The notes: a model not told the origin generated them from the sequence alone. Counted from the stretch's first letter, positions 50,566 through 59,626 are shown. The stretch: DNA of 64,000 nt from Bradymonas sp963697525 (GCA_963697525.1 OY969087.1:930001-994000), one strand, 5' to 3'. Translations and numbers: made by a program.

Positions 50566-51609
50566 ATGTTGCGCGTGAAGACCACTTTTGTCGCCCTCGC
50601 CGTATTGTTGTGCTCACTGGGCGTCGCTGCACCGGCGTTTGCCCAGGCGGGCTTTCAATACAAGGTCAACAAGAAGGTGCAGTCCGATCAGGGCTATCCC
50701 ACGCTGGTGCTGCGCGCGACCGGCGCGATCGCCGACGGGACGGTGACCTTCAAGCGCTCCGACGGCAAGTCGTTCAACCGTCGGCTGGGCTCGATGCACT
50801 CCGGGCAGACCAAAAAAATTGCCATCAAGCAGCCCGCGGGCACCTTTTCGTATAAGGTGCATATCAAGGCCAAAGGCAAAGAAGGCGAGAGCGTCGAGAC
50901 CGATATCAGCTTCGACGCCACCCGGGTGGCGCCGCTCGAGCTGCAGGTCGATCCGCGCAAGGCGCGCATCGGCCAGGGCACCGTGCCGGTGAGCGCCAAC
51001 CGCCCGATGGATCACGTGGACATCCAGATCTTCGACTCCCACGGCACCAAGATCCACGAGGGCACCCAGAACCTGGGTGGCAAGAAGGGCACGTTCATCG
51101 TGCGGTGGCCGGCCAAGGAGGACGTCGCCGGCATTCGCCTCAAGGCCTACGACGTCGATGGCTTCTGGCGAAGCATTCTGTTGGAGCCGTTCTGGGTCGA
51201 GATTCCGCATAAGGAGGTGATCTTCAACTTCGGCAAGTCCACCTGGGAGAAGTCGCAAGAGCCCAAGCTGGAGTCCACGCTGCAAAAGATCCGCGAGGCG
51301 ATGCGCAAGCACAAGGACAAGGGTCTGCAGTTGCAACTCTATGTCGCGGGCTACACCGACACGGTGGGATCGAAGGCGGATAACTACAAGCTGAGCACCC
51401 AGCGCGCCCGGGCGATCGCGCGCTGGTTTCGCAAAAAGGGGCTGCATATCCCGATTTATTACCAGGGTTTTGGCGAGTCAGTGTTGCGGGTCGAGACCGC
51501 CGACGAGACCAAGGAAGCCCGAAACCGCCGCGCGCTGTACGTGCTGGGCAACGCTCGCCCGCCCAAGTCCGCCGCGCTGCCGAAGGCCAATTGGAAGCCC
51601 GTTCGCTGA
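50566..51609 (+). CDS. Secreted OmpA-domain protein
   Basis: A 347-residue protein with a signal peptide (MLRVKTTFVALAVLLCSLGV, cleavage after AFA near 26), a beta-rich N-terminal half of no recognised family (VTFKRSDGKSFNRR, VQIFDSHGTKI), and a C-terminal OmpA domain with LYVAGYTDTVGSKADNYKLSTQRARAIARWF and a final NRRALYVLG. It lacks the lipobox seen in the other OmpA protein, so it is likely held in the periplasm by peptidoglycan only. A GAGGAG site is about nine bases upstream. It precedes the L,D-transpeptidase by 177 bases. Confidence 0.88.
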   Translation: MLRVKTTFVALAVLLCSLGVAAPAFAQAGFQYKVNKKVQSDQGYPTLVLRATGAIADGTVTFKRSDGKSFNRRLGSMHSGQTKKIAIKQPAGTFSYKVHIKAKGKEGESVETDISFDATRVAPLELQVDPRKARIGQGTVPVSANRPMDHVDIQIFDSHGTKIHEGTQNLGGKKGTFIVRWPAKEDVAGIRLKAYDVDGFWRSILLEPFWVEIPHKEVIFNFGKSTWEKSQEPKLESTLQKIREAMRKHKDKGLQLQLYVAGYTDTVGSKADNYKLSTQRARAIARWFRKKGLHIPIYYQGFGESVLRVETADETKEARNRRALYVLGNARPPKSAALPKANWKPVR

Positions 51610-51786
51610 AAAAACCGGAATGTCCGGCTTGTCGGCGAGCGTTTTTCGACATAGAGCACAACGTCTTGCTGGCATAACTACACGACGATTGGGCGTTTTT
51701 ATTGACCGGCGTTGCTGTTTGGTCGAGACTCTTGTTCTGCTCTGGGGGGTTCATCGGGGACACGTACACGCCGCATATTTCTGCAC

Positions 51787-54324
51787 ATGATTGGACAATT
51801 GAACACAAGACGATTCGTCGCGCTGACGTTGGCTGTTTCGGTGGGCACGCTGGTGGCCTGCGGAGAGCCCAATATCTCCAAGGAAAAAGCGTCTCCTTAC
51901 GTCGATAAGTGGGCGAAGAACGTCGAGAGCGATCTTCGAGAGATGGCGGTGGCGCCGGCGGGCAAGAAGACCTTCCAGCAGCGCCTGCAACAGGCGGCGG
52001 CCAAGGACAAAGCCAAGCTCCAGCGCAAGGCTCCGCCCTACGACGAGTTCGTCGCCGACGCGTACAAAAAGCTCGACTACAAATTCGTGCTCGTCGACCG
52101 CAAGGGGCTGACCAAGCGTGGTCAGGTGGTGTGGACGACCCTGCAAGGCGTGGGGGACGAGGCGCTGGACGCCGACGACTACCCCCTCGACGAGATCAAG
52201 ACCAAGCTGGGCAAGTTAAAGTCGGCCAATGCGCGCTTCGAGAAGCTCGAGAGCTTCGAGACCAACGACGCCGAGAAGACGGCGGCGCTGGGCTGGTTGA
52301 CCAAGCAGCCGGTGTCGGCCTTCAAGCTCACCGAGGCGAATTACCCCAAGCTGACCAAGACGGTGCTGGAGTCGTCCAGCGGCGGGCGCATGAAGGAGCG
52401 GCTGGCCAACTACAAGAAGGTTAGCACCAATATCGCCTCCCTGGAGGCGCAGATCGAGCAGTTGTTGGCGCGAAACGTGGCGCGGTATTCGCGCCAGATG
52501 AAGCATTTTCGCATCCGCAGTGTCTTCGTGCACCCCAAGAACTTCGACCGGTGGACCAACCCCAATATCGAGGGGCACCGTCCGGACAAGGCCAAGGCGG
52601 TGTGGGACGCGCGGGTGACCTGGCGACATGCCTCGGCGATCGCACGCACGATCTCCAAAAATCACACCTCGGACATCCTCTACGCGCGTATCCGCAAGAC
52701 CCTGGCCCAGACGTTGACCGGGGACGCCAAGGCCACCCTGGCCGGCCTGCAGCCGGCATTTCCGCAGTACGCCGGGCTCAAAAAAGAGTACGCGCGCTAC
52801 AAGAAGATCGACCAGAACGGCGGCTGGCCCAAGGTCCCGGTGACCCGCGGGCTGCACAAGGGGAGCACGAGCTCGGTGGTAGCCACGCTCAAAAAACGCC
52901 TGCAGATCGAGGGCTACTACCCCGCCGGCGCCCCCATCGACAATCACTACGACGACGCGCTCGAAAAGGCGGTGCACGACTACGAGCAGACCCACCAGAT
53001 GCAGGTCACCGGCAAGCCCCACCACATGTTCTGGGCGAGCATCAACGTGTCCGCGCATCGGCGCGTCCAGCAGATCGCGCTCAACATGCAGCGCTGGCGC
53101 GCCTCCAACGTGCGCTTCTCCGACCCCGAATTCGTCTACGTGAATATTCCCGACTTCACCGCTGAGATCTGGCGGCACCAAAAGCGCGCCCTGCGCATCA
53201 AGGTGGTGGTCGGGAACGACGACTTCGCCCCCAAAGAGCAGTTGGAAGAGGCGCGCAAGCACCCCGAGGAGCACATCAAGAAGCACCCCAACCACACCCC
53301 GACGTTGAGCGCGTATATCGACCGGATCATCTACAACCCCTACTGGAACGTCACCGACCGCATTCGCAACGACGAGATCTTGCCCAAGGTGCAGGCGTCC
53401 ATCATCAGCAAGTACCAGGCGAGGATCAAGCGCATGCTGGCGACGGCGCCCACGGCGAGCGCCCAGCCACAGCCCCAGGCCGACGGGCAGCAAGAGGCGG
53501 TGCTCGCCGCCACCACGCCGCCGACGACGATGGGCGAGGCCAGCGACGCCACCGGCCAGCCCGGGGCGAGCGATTCGACGCTGGGCGCCGATCCCTCGAC
53601 GACCGATCCCAACACGGCCGACCCCTCGGCGGCCGCGCCCACCGCGCAGCCGACGCCCACCGCGCAGCCGGCGCCCAAGCCGGGCCGTTCGGCCGACTCC
53701 TATTGGTCGACCAATGGCGACGGCGACGTCGTCTTCGACGTGGCCGGGCTGCGCAAGCTCGTGGGCGGCAGCGCCGCCGGCGACGGCGCGGGCGATGCCA
53801 ACGCCGACGCGCCCTCGGCGCTGGCAACCAAATTTCCCTACCTCGACCCCAAGACCGGCATCGTCGACGTCACGTCGACCGACCCCGACAATATCCCCGC
53901 GTGGTACGACGAGAATAATTACGAGGTGATGTTCCCGGGCAAGAAATGGGAGTACGTGCGCATGAAGCAGGGCGACGAGAACGCCCTGGGCCACGTCAAG
54001 GTCATCTTCCCCAATATGTACGACGTCTACCTGCACGACACGCCCGCCAAGGCGCTGTTCAGCCGCAAGATCCGCGCGTTCAGCCACGGCTGCATGCGCA
54101 TGCACAAGCCGCTGAAATTCGCCAACTACCTGCTCAAACAAGACGGCCAGTGGGACGACTACAACGTCCCCAAGATCTTGCGGGAGATGACCTACGAGCC
54201 GATCTACCTCAAAAAGCAGGTGCCGGTGCACATCGACTACATCACGGTACGCGTCGACGAGAACGGCCGCGCGAACTTCTTGGCCGACGTGTACGACAAA
54301 GATCACTTCGGCGACGACGGCTGA
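51787..54324 (+). CDS. YcbB-type L,D-transpeptidase lipoprotein with a large internal insertion
   Basis: An 845-residue murein cross-linking enzyme. It begins with a signal peptide and lipobox VACGE (C25 region). A peptidoglycan-binding domain lies at about 355-405 (GSTSSVVATLKKRLQIEGYY). The YcbB-type catalytic domain starts about 450, with NPYWNV near 517 and the active site YLHDTP (H750) and SHGCMRMHKP (C769). Between NPYWNV and the catalytic residues lies an extra stretch of about 150 residues, rich in Ala/Pro/Thr/Asp and low in complexity. Start ATG 51787 is the first residue of the signal peptide. It makes 3-3 cross-links in the wall, by family function. Confidence 0.88.
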   Translation: MIGQLNTRRFVALTLAVSVGTLVACGEPNISKEKASPYVDKWAKNVESDLREMAVAPAGKKTFQQRLQQAAAKDKAKLQRKAPPYDEFVADAYKKLDYKFVLVDRKGLTKRGQVVWTTLQGVGDEALDADDYPLDEIKTKLGKLKSANARFEKLESFETNDAEKTAALGWLTKQPVSAFKLTEANYPKLTKTVLESSSGGRMKERLANYKKVSTNIASLEAQIEQLLARNVARYSRQMKHFRIRSVFVHPKNFDRWTNPNIEGHRPDKAKAVWDARVTWRHASAIARTISKNHTSDILYARIRKTLAQTLTGDAKATLAGLQPAFPQYAGLKKEYARYKKIDQNGGWPKVPVTRGLHKGSTSSVVATLKKRLQIEGYYPAGAPIDNHYDDALEKAVHDYEQTHQMQVTGKPHHMFWASINVSAHRRVQQIALNMQRWRASNVRFSDPEFVYVNIPDFTAEIWRHQKRALRIKVVVGNDDFAPKEQLEEARKHPEEHIKKHPNHTPTLSAYIDRIIYNPYWNVTDRIRNDEILPKVQASIISKYQARIKRMLATAPTASAQPQPQADGQQEAVLAATTPPTTMGEASDATGQPGASDSTLGADPSTTDPNTADPSAAAPTAQPTPTAQPAPKPGRSADSYWSTNGDGDVVFDVAGLRKLVGGSAAGDGAGDANADAPSALATKFPYLDPKTGIVDVTSTDPDNIPAWYDENNYEVMFPGKKWEYVRMKQGDENALGHVKVIFPNMYDVYLHDTPAKALFSRKIRAFSHGCMRMHKPLKFANYLLKQDGQWDDYNVPKILREMTYEPIYLKKQVPVHIDYITVRVDENGRANFLADVYDKDHFGDDG

Positions 54325-54357
54325 GCTTCAGGCTTTAAGGCAAAACTGCGAACAGCT

Positions 54358-54526
54358 TAGTACTACAACGTCACTTTCCACGCGGCACCTCGTCGGCCCA
54401 CAGAACCGATGCCTGCGTTCATCCTCCTCGACGATGCTCAGCCGCATCGCCTCGTCGTCTGAGCCTTGGCCTCGGCCCAGTGGTCTCGCCGATGGTGCTC
54501 ACGCCGAAAGTGACGTTGTAGTATTA
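54358..54526. repeat. 169-bp element with 21-bp terminal inverted repeats (family E)
   Basis: The left end 54358-54378 (TAGTACTACAACGTCACTTT plus C) is the inverse complement of 54506-54526 with one mismatch. The body has no open frame of interest. It sits in the 324-bp gap between the L,D-transpeptidase and tlyA, directly next to a heptad hairpin (54528). Outside both, AACTGCGAAC at 54343 and GTTCGCAGTT near 54618 are also inverted. It looks like nested insertions. Confidence 0.8.
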
Positions 54527-54527
54527 G

Positions 54528-54613
54528 TTCACCGCAAAGGCGCAGAGGCGCAGAGGCGCAAAGAACTGCACTCAAGAGATGCTTCCTTTGCGTCTTGGCG
54601 TCTTTGCGGTGAA
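54528..54613. repeat. Heptad hairpin repeat, CACCGCAAAGG type (copy 2)
   Basis: TTCACCGCAAAGGCGCAGAG and two more AGGCGCA units at the left pair with CTTTGCGTCTTGGCGTCTTT and GCGGTGAA at the right, with a GAACTGCACTCAAGAGATGC centre. It lies between convergent genes. Its right flank AAAATGTAGTTCGCAGTT is the inverse of the left flank of the copy at 9204, so copy 2 is inverted relative to copy 1. Confidence 0.88.
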
Positions 54614-54648
54614 AATGTAGTTCGCAGTTCCGCAGTTCCCACGTGCCA

Positions 54649-55380
54649 TTACCGTCTGGTCAACCACACCAAATGTTCGACGTTGCCCGCTGGGCCGTGC
54701 ACGGCCGAGTCGACCGATTTGACACAGCGCATGCCTAAGCCCGCGGCAAACGCGATGATGTCGTCGATGGCTGACTGGCGCACCTCCTCGTCGCGCACCA
54801 CCCCGCCCTTGCCGACGTTGTCCTTGCCGACCTCGAATTGCGGCTTGATCAGCGCGATGACGTCGGCGTCGTCTTTGAGAAAGGTCAGCGTGTTGGGCAG
54901 GACCAGCTCGAGTGAGATGAACGAGCAGTCGATGACCGCCAGGTCGCATTTTTCGGGCAGGCGGTCGGCCTCCATATGCCGGATATTGGTGCGCTCGATG
55001 ACCTCGACGCGCTCGTCCTGGCGAAGCTTCCAGGCGAGCTGTCCGTAGCCGACGTCGACGGCGTAGACCTTCTGGGCTCCCTTCTGGAGCACGCAGTCGG
55101 TAAACCCACCGGTGGACGCGCCCACGTCGATGACGACCTTGCCCGCCGGGTCGTAGCCGAACGCATCCAGGGCGCTCTCCAACTTCAGCCCGCCGCGAGA
55201 CACGTAGGGATTGACGTCGCCGCGGATCTCGATGTCCGCGTCGACGTCGATGGCGGTGCCCGCCTTATCGACGCGCTCGCCGTCGACGAAGACGTTGCCG
55301 GTCATGATCATCGCCTTGGCCTTCGAGCGCGACGGCGCCATGTTGCGTTCGGTCATCAGAATGTCGAGGCGTTTTTTCAT
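54649..55380 (-). CDS. tlyA: TlyA-family 2'-O-ribose rRNA methyltransferase/hemolysin
   Basis: A 243-residue protein with an N-terminal S4 RNA-binding domain (MKKRLDILMTERNMAPSRSKAKAMIMTGNVFVDG) and an FtsJ-like SAM domain (VVIDVGASTGGFTDCVLQKGA, VYAVDVGYGQLAWKLRQD, and LIKPQFEVGKDNVGKGGVV). TlyA methylates 16S and 23S rRNA ribose in mycobacteria; the hemolysin name is historical. The ATG at 55378-55380 is preferred; an 11-codon extension to 55413 would be made entirely of octamer repeat. The repeat sits where a ribosome site should be. Confidence 0.93.
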   Translation of the reverse strand: MKKRLDILMTERNMAPSRSKAKAMIMTGNVFVDGERVDKAGTAIDVDADIEIRGDVNPYVSRGGLKLESALDAFGYDPAGKVVIDVGASTGGFTDCVLQKGAQKVYAVDVGYGQLAWKLRQDERVEVIERTNIRHMEADRLPEKCDLAVIDCSFISLELVLPNTLTFLKDDADVIALIKPQFEVGKDNVGKGGVVRDEEVRQSAIDDIIAFAAGLGMRCVKSVDSAVHGPAGNVEHLVWLTRR

Positions 55381-55412
55381 GGGTTCCGGGGGTCTGGAGT
55401 TCCGGGGGTCCA
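55381..55412. repeat. Octamer repeat upstream of tlyA
   Basis: Four drifting units (GGGTTCCG, GGGGTCTG, GAGTTCCG, GGGGTCCA) begin at the base next to the tlyA start codon. As in the LOG gene, the repeat abuts the start and replaces the normal ribosome-binding site. Confidence 0.8.
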
Positions 55413-55453
55413 AGTGGCGTTGTACAGGATGCGTGGCGCAGATGAAATACTCT

Positions 55454-55487
55454 GGTGGCGCCTGCGGCGCGGGGCTTGGAGCGGAGG
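55454..55487. repeat. GCGCGC-type hairpin repeat, degenerate copy 3
   Basis: GGTGGCGCCTGCGGCGCGGG followed by GCTTGGAGCGG resembles one unit of the 3181 and 16041 type. It is again upstream of a minus-strand gene (tlyA). Confidence 0.55.
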
Positions 55488-55600
55488 TGAGCAGGTCGCT
55501 CGTTGCTCGCCATTGGTCTCATCCTTGACTCCGCGCGGCACATTTGATTTGTTCCGGCCTCAAACTGACAGGGATGAGAGCACGACACAGGAGCCGAGGT

Positions 55601-57175
55601 ATGCGGTCGAGTGCGCGATCAGCGTTGGTCATTGCCCTTGGATTGGGGCTGAGCGGGTGTGCGGGGCTGAACAAATTCGTCAAGATCCCCGGGATGGGTC
55701 AGCCCACGGAGTGGTCGAAGGTGGTGCCGGCGCACTATCAGGGTAAGGAATGCGGTCAGGTGCTGTACGACCTGAGCAAGTATAGGAGCTACAGCGACAA
55801 GCTGCCCAAGGCCAAAGATAAGTCGTTGGACAAGCAAGTGTTTCTGTCGGTGTGCCCGCGCTCGTTCAAGGTGGGGCGCATTGGTCATACCATCGAGCAG
55901 ACTGGGAAGATCGAGCAGTTCCAGCCCGAAGACTTGCACAAGCAATTCGACGATCGCCACCCTGGCGAGCTGAAAAAGGCGCTTCTGGTGTTCTGGACGG
56001 CGTTTCCCTATGGCTTCAACGGCAAGTGTAATTTCGACAGCAAGGACCGCTACCAGCGCACCTCGGACTTGATGGTCGGCACCGCCAAGTTCTACGCCAA
56101 TCGGGTCGACGAGGCCAAGCTGTACAAGGAGATGCAGGCGGCCGGTGTGCCCAAGAAGGCCCAGGACATCTTCTTGAAGGATTACCAGGCGGCCGTGGCA
56201 CGCCTGGACGGGCGCATCGCGCAGATGCCCGAGGCCGAAAAGATCCTGTACACCGACGTGCCCGCCGAGGTGAGCAAGCAACGCGCCGAGCACTTCGCCA
56301 AATATCCCGAGATGTACGCCGAGTACGACAAGCTCGTCGCCCAGGCGGACGCGGCGCGCAAGTCCGGCGGCGACACCGAGGAGATCATCGGCAAACTCGA
56401 GGATTTGCGCACGCGATATCTGGCCAAATGCGGCAAGCTGCAATGCCAATATGACCCCCTGTACGCGGGGACGTCCAACCAACTGGGCATGCTCTACGCG
56501 GCCAAGGGTGACAAATTCGACGCCTACATGGTCTCGCGGCCGTTCACCGGCCAGGGCAAGTACACGGTGAGTTTTGCCCAGGCGGTGCGAGCGGCGCGGA
56601 TCCATCGGGGCACCCAATTTTACGCCAATCGCCAGAAATACCGCCGCGCGGTGCGCGGGGGCATGGACAAGAAGACCGCCGCCAATATGGCCGGCGGGCC
56701 GATGTTGGCGTACTCGCCGCGCCGCGATCTATTCAATGTCAAGGCCTCCATTCCCGACTATTCGCGCGCTATCCGGGCCAACGGGCGCATCGGCCACTTC
56801 AGCGCCAAGGTCCAGCGCATTCGCAAGGCGAAGGACGGGCTTCGCAAGATCTATTTCAAGAAGTACACCGACACCTACCAGCAGGCGTATCACTGCAAGC
56901 GCACTCATCGTGTCGAGCGCATCTTGCGCGACGGCACGCTGGTCTATGAGGAGCACTGCCGGTATCGCAAGAAGACGGTGACCCGGGAGAGCCACAAGCC
57001 GGTGATGGCGCGGGCCGACGAGCTCAAAGCGGTCAAACGCGGCGATACCCTGGCGGTATACACCTTCAGCGACGGGCCGGTGCGTGTCGACAAGGTCTAC
57101 CGCGACAAGAAGATCGTGCAGGTGGGCGCGGTGCCCGTCGAGCCGGTCGCCCCGCCCAAGCGGGCCAGGCGATGA
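55601..57175 (+). CDS. Lipoprotein of unknown function
   Basis: I do not recognise a family. The 524-residue product has a signal peptide with lipobox LSGC. It is rich in lysine, tyrosine and aspartate, with repeats of helices in the middle (EMQAAGVPKKAQDIFLKDYQAAVARLDGRIAQ) and a basic C-terminal part (RVERILRDGTLVYEEHCRYRKKTVTRESHKPVM), then a Pro-rich tail. It carries at least eight cysteines, more than expected for a lipoprotein, which could form disulfides or bind metal. The ATG at 55601 has AGGAG seven bases upstream; in-frame ATG 55574 and TTG 55544 are less likely. It stands alone, before a terminator at 57259. Confidence 0.75.
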   Translation: MRSSARSALVIALGLGLSGCAGLNKFVKIPGMGQPTEWSKVVPAHYQGKECGQVLYDLSKYRSYSDKLPKAKDKSLDKQVFLSVCPRSFKVGRIGHTIEQTGKIEQFQPEDLHKQFDDRHPGELKKALLVFWTAFPYGFNGKCNFDSKDRYQRTSDLMVGTAKFYANRVDEAKLYKEMQAAGVPKKAQDIFLKDYQAAVARLDGRIAQMPEAEKILYTDVPAEVSKQRAEHFAKYPEMYAEYDKLVAQADAARKSGGDTEEIIGKLEDLRTRYLAKCGKLQCQYDPLYAGTSNQLGMLYAAKGDKFDAYMVSRPFTGQGKYTVSFAQAVRAARIHRGTQFYANRQKYRRAVRGGMDKKTAANMAGGPMLAYSPRRDLFNVKASIPDYSRAIRANGRIGHFSAKVQRIRKAKDGLRKIYFKKYTDTYQQAYHCKRTHRVERILRDGTLVYEEHCRYRKKTVTRESHKPVMARADELKAVKRGDTLAVYTFSDGPVRVDKVYRDKKIVQVGAVPVEPVAPPKRARR

Positions 57176-57258
57176 GCCGGCGTGGATGCGCCTATTTCTG
57201 GACACTTTTCAGTCCGGTGTGCTAACGTGGCCAACCGATGGCCGAAGCCCAAAGATAG

Positions 57259-57285
57259 CACCCGGTCCGGTGGCCGGGTGTTTGT
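57259..57285 (+). terminator. Terminator-like hairpin before the FHA gene
   Basis: CACCCGG (57259-57265) pairs with CCGGGTG (57274-57280), followed by TTTGTGTT. It lies 83 bases after the lipoprotein stop and 38 bases before the FHA start, and could end the lipoprotein transcript. Confidence 0.55.
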
Positions 57286-57317
57286 GTTCCCCAAGTCGAC
57301 TGAGGGGAAGATTTTCG

Positions 57318-58115
57318 ATGACCGATCAGAATCGCAAAACGCTACGTAGCTTTTACTGCCGCGACTATTTGTGGGAGTTATTCGAGCAGATGACCCAGGA
57401 ATTGGGCTGCTCGATGGACTACCTGATCAACGAGTCCATGCGGCTCTATGCGCGCAGCCGCGACTACGCGCCGGGCGAGCAAGGTGCGGCCAATGACGGC
57501 CCCCAGCGAAGCCCCAGCGGCTGGGGCCAGCAGCCCCAACAGCCCCAGCAGCAGCGCGGGCGTCATCCGTCCTCGTCAGGCATGGGCGGCCCGCAGGGCG
57601 GCGGCCAGGGCATGAACCACCGCACGTTCCAACGTGTGCCGGCGGTGCGCGGCGGCGGCCAGCAGCCCCAGCAAGGCGGCTTCGGCCAGGCGCCCCAGCC
57701 CCCGCAGCCCCAGCGCGGCCCGGGCGGCCCGCCGCCTCCCCCGCCGCGGCCGGGACAGCCCAGCTTTCAGCAGCAGCAGCCGACCCATCAGAGCCCCCAC
57801 GGCGGTGGGTTTGGTCAGCAGCAGGCCCAGAGCGGTCCGCTGTACATGATCTTCAACAACAATCGCTACGTCATCGACAGCGACAAATTCGTCATCGGCC
57901 GGGGCAGCCAGCACACCGATCTGACGATTCGCGACGGCAATATCTCGCGCAAGCACTGCGCGGTGATCCATCGCAACGGCAACTACTACATCAAAGATTT
58001 GGACTCGACCAACGGCATCGAGTACCGCGGCAACCGCATCGAGTCCAAGCGCATCGAGGACGGCGACGTCTTCTACCTGTGCGACTACGAGCTACGCTTC
58101 ACGTACCAAGGGTGA
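57318..58115 (+). CDS. FHA-domain protein with RHH-like N-terminus and Gln/Pro/Gly linker
   Basis: A 265-residue protein. Residues 1-50 (TLRSFYCRDYLWELFEQMTQELGCSMDYLINESMRLYARSRDY) look like a ribbon-helix-helix, followed by about 110 residues almost entirely of Gln, Pro and Gly, then a C-terminal FHA domain with VIGRGSQHTDLTI, SRKHCAVIH and KDLDSTNGIEYRGNRI. FHA domains bind phosphothreonine; the RHH-like part could bind DNA or dimerise. A kinase partner is not adjacent. The ATG at 57318 has GAGGGGAAG nearby. The next gene follows by seven bases. Confidence 0.82.
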   Translation: MTDQNRKTLRSFYCRDYLWELFEQMTQELGCSMDYLINESMRLYARSRDYAPGEQGAANDGPQRSPSGWGQQPQQPQQQRGRHPSSSGMGGPQGGGQGMNHRTFQRVPAVRGGGQQPQQGGFGQAPQPPQPQRGPGGPPPPPPRPGQPSFQQQQPTHQSPHGGGFGQQQAQSGPLYMIFNNNRYVIDSDKFVIGRGSQHTDLTIRDGNISRKHCAVIHRNGNYYIKDLDSTNGIEYRGNRIESKRIEDGDVFYLCDYELRFTYQG

Positions 58116-58122
58116 TCGGCCA

Positions 58123-59136
58123 GTGACCGAGCCATCGAGCGATCCGGTGATCGAAGAGGTTGCGGACGACATCCACCGCATCGAGCTAGCCAAACCCGAC
58201 GGGCTGCCCGGGCCCGTCAGCCAACCCACCAATATCTATCTGCTGCAGGGGCCGGCACCGGCGTTGATCAACGCCGGCCACCCCGCCCAATTCGAGCCGC
58301 TGTGCGCGGCGGTGCGCGAGCTCGGCGTGGAGATCTCCGAGATCGAGCGGGTGATCCACACGAGCTGGGATATCGAAGTGCTGGGCGCCTCGGCCAATAT
58401 GCCCACAATCGACCACTTCGTGTTCAGCCCGGATATGGTGGAGCCGTCGAATTACGAGGCGCATATCGCCGCGCGGCGCCAGGAGCTTCGCTCGCTGGCC
58501 GAGAGCGTGGTCAAATACGAGGACAGCTACCAGGCGAGCGACCTCGACGAGGTGGACGCGTTTTTGGCGGCTTACTATCCGCCGATGCCCGCCCGGCTCA
58601 ACTTCATCCCCATCCGAAGCGGCCACACCGTGCGCGCCGGCAACCTCGAGTTCGAGGTGCTCGCCGCGCCCGGCCCCGAGCCCGGCCACATCGTGCTGTA
58701 CGACGCCCAGAGGCGCACGCTCTTTGGCGGCGGTTTTACCGCCATGGGCCTTCCCCGCCACCTCGAAGAGGTCCAGTCGTACCTGATCAGCCTTGAGCGG
58801 CTGCAGAAGCTCGACGTGGACATGCTGCTGCTCAACCACGGCAAGCCCGTCAAACAGCGCGGCGACTGGAGCATTCGACGGGCGCTGCGCTTTATGAACA
58901 ACTTTATGAGCAGCGCCCCGGCGGCCATGCACGGCGCGCCCACGGTCATCGAGTTCATCGAGCGCGACCTGGGCCACCGCCTCGAGAGCCTGGCCGAGCT
59001 GGTGCTACAGCTCGAGCGCTACAAAGCGCCGATGGACGAGCTGGTGCGCGCCCGCATGATCGACGCGGAGGGCAAAAGCCTCGCGCGTCGCTACGGCATC
59101 GACGTCGAAGACGATCGGGCTCCCCTGCGCAAATAA
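58123..59136 (+). CDS. MBL-fold protein with degenerate metal-binding motif
   Basis: A 337-residue protein of the metallo-beta-lactamase superfamily. The strand order and NIYLLQGPAPALINAGH start fit, but the HxHxDH motif is missing: IHTSWDIEVLGASAN is in its place. Later positions GHIVLYDAQRRTLFGGG and NHGKPV keep single residues only. It is probably not an active two-metal hydrolase and may be a structural or binding member, or bind one metal. The GTG at 58123 is seven bases after the FHA stop, so it is coupled to the FHA gene. Confidence 0.75.
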   Translation: MTEPSSDPVIEEVADDIHRIELAKPDGLPGPVSQPTNIYLLQGPAPALINAGHPAQFEPLCAAVRELGVEISEIERVIHTSWDIEVLGASANMPTIDHFVFSPDMVEPSNYEAHIAARRQELRSLAESVVKYEDSYQASDLDEVDAFLAAYYPPMPARLNFIPIRSGHTVRAGNLEFEVLAAPGPEPGHIVLYDAQRRTLFGGGFTAMGLPRHLEEVQSYLISLERLQKLDVDMLLLNHGKPVKQRGDWSIRRALRFMNNFMSSAPAAMHGAPTVIEFIERDLGHRLESLAELVLQLERYKAPMDELVRARMIDAEGKSLARRYGIDVEDDRAPLRK

Positions 59137-59144
59137 TCGAAAAG

Positions 59145-59576
59145 TTATTCGGGGGAGATGGCGGCGACCTGGAAGACCAGGTAGCGCACGCCTGTCGTGG
59201 TGTGTTCTTCGTCGTCGACCGATCCCCGAAGCGCCAGCGTCATCAGGCGGGCGTCCTTGGCGGCGTCCTGGAACTGCTGGTCGATGGTGGCCAAGAGCTT
59301 ATCGTCGCCCTTGAGGCGAGCGCGCGTCCAGCGCCCGTGCACGTAGATCTCGTCGTCGGGCGCGTCGCATTTGCAGGGGTTGTGGCGAGCGCGCACCACG
59401 TATTGGTCGACGCTCTCGGACTCGTCGAAGCCGTCGGCCACCGCCGAGGTCACCACCTCTTGGGTGTCGTGAAAGGCGACCTCGACGGGGTCGGGCTTCG
59501 GCCCCGGCGTCGAACACCCCGCCAAGCTCCCCGCCACGATCAATGCTGTTAACGCTCGCCTCACCTGATCACTCAA
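59145..59576 (-). CDS. Small lipoprotein of unknown function
   Basis: A 143-residue lipoprotein (lipobox LAGCST, C21 region). The mature part has NPCKCDAPDDEIYVHGRW, with a CxC motif, and a beta-rich C-terminus. I do not recognise a family. It starts at 59576 and ends eight bases from the convergent MBL stop. Octamer repeats begin 19 bases upstream. Confidence 0.65.
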   Translation of the reverse strand: MSDQVRRALTALIVAGSLAGCSTPGPKPDPVEVAFHDTQEVVTSAVADGFDESESVDQYVVRARHNPCKCDAPDDEIYVHGRWTRARLKGDDKLLATIDQQFQDAAKDARLMTLALRGSVDDEEHTTTGVRYLVFQVAAISPE

Positions 59577-59594
59577 TCGCTGCAGTTACGCAGT

Positions 59595-59626
59595 TCACTC
59601 GATCACTCGATCACTCGATCACTCCA
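59595..59626. repeat. Octamer repeat TCACTCGA
   Basis: Four tandem TCACTCGA/TCACTCCA units, with a looser TCACCTGATCACTCAATCG just before them. They overlap the last codons of the methyltransferase gene, whose stop (TGA) is formed by the repeat at 59611-59613. This is a different octamer from the GGGGTCCA type. Confidence 0.85.
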
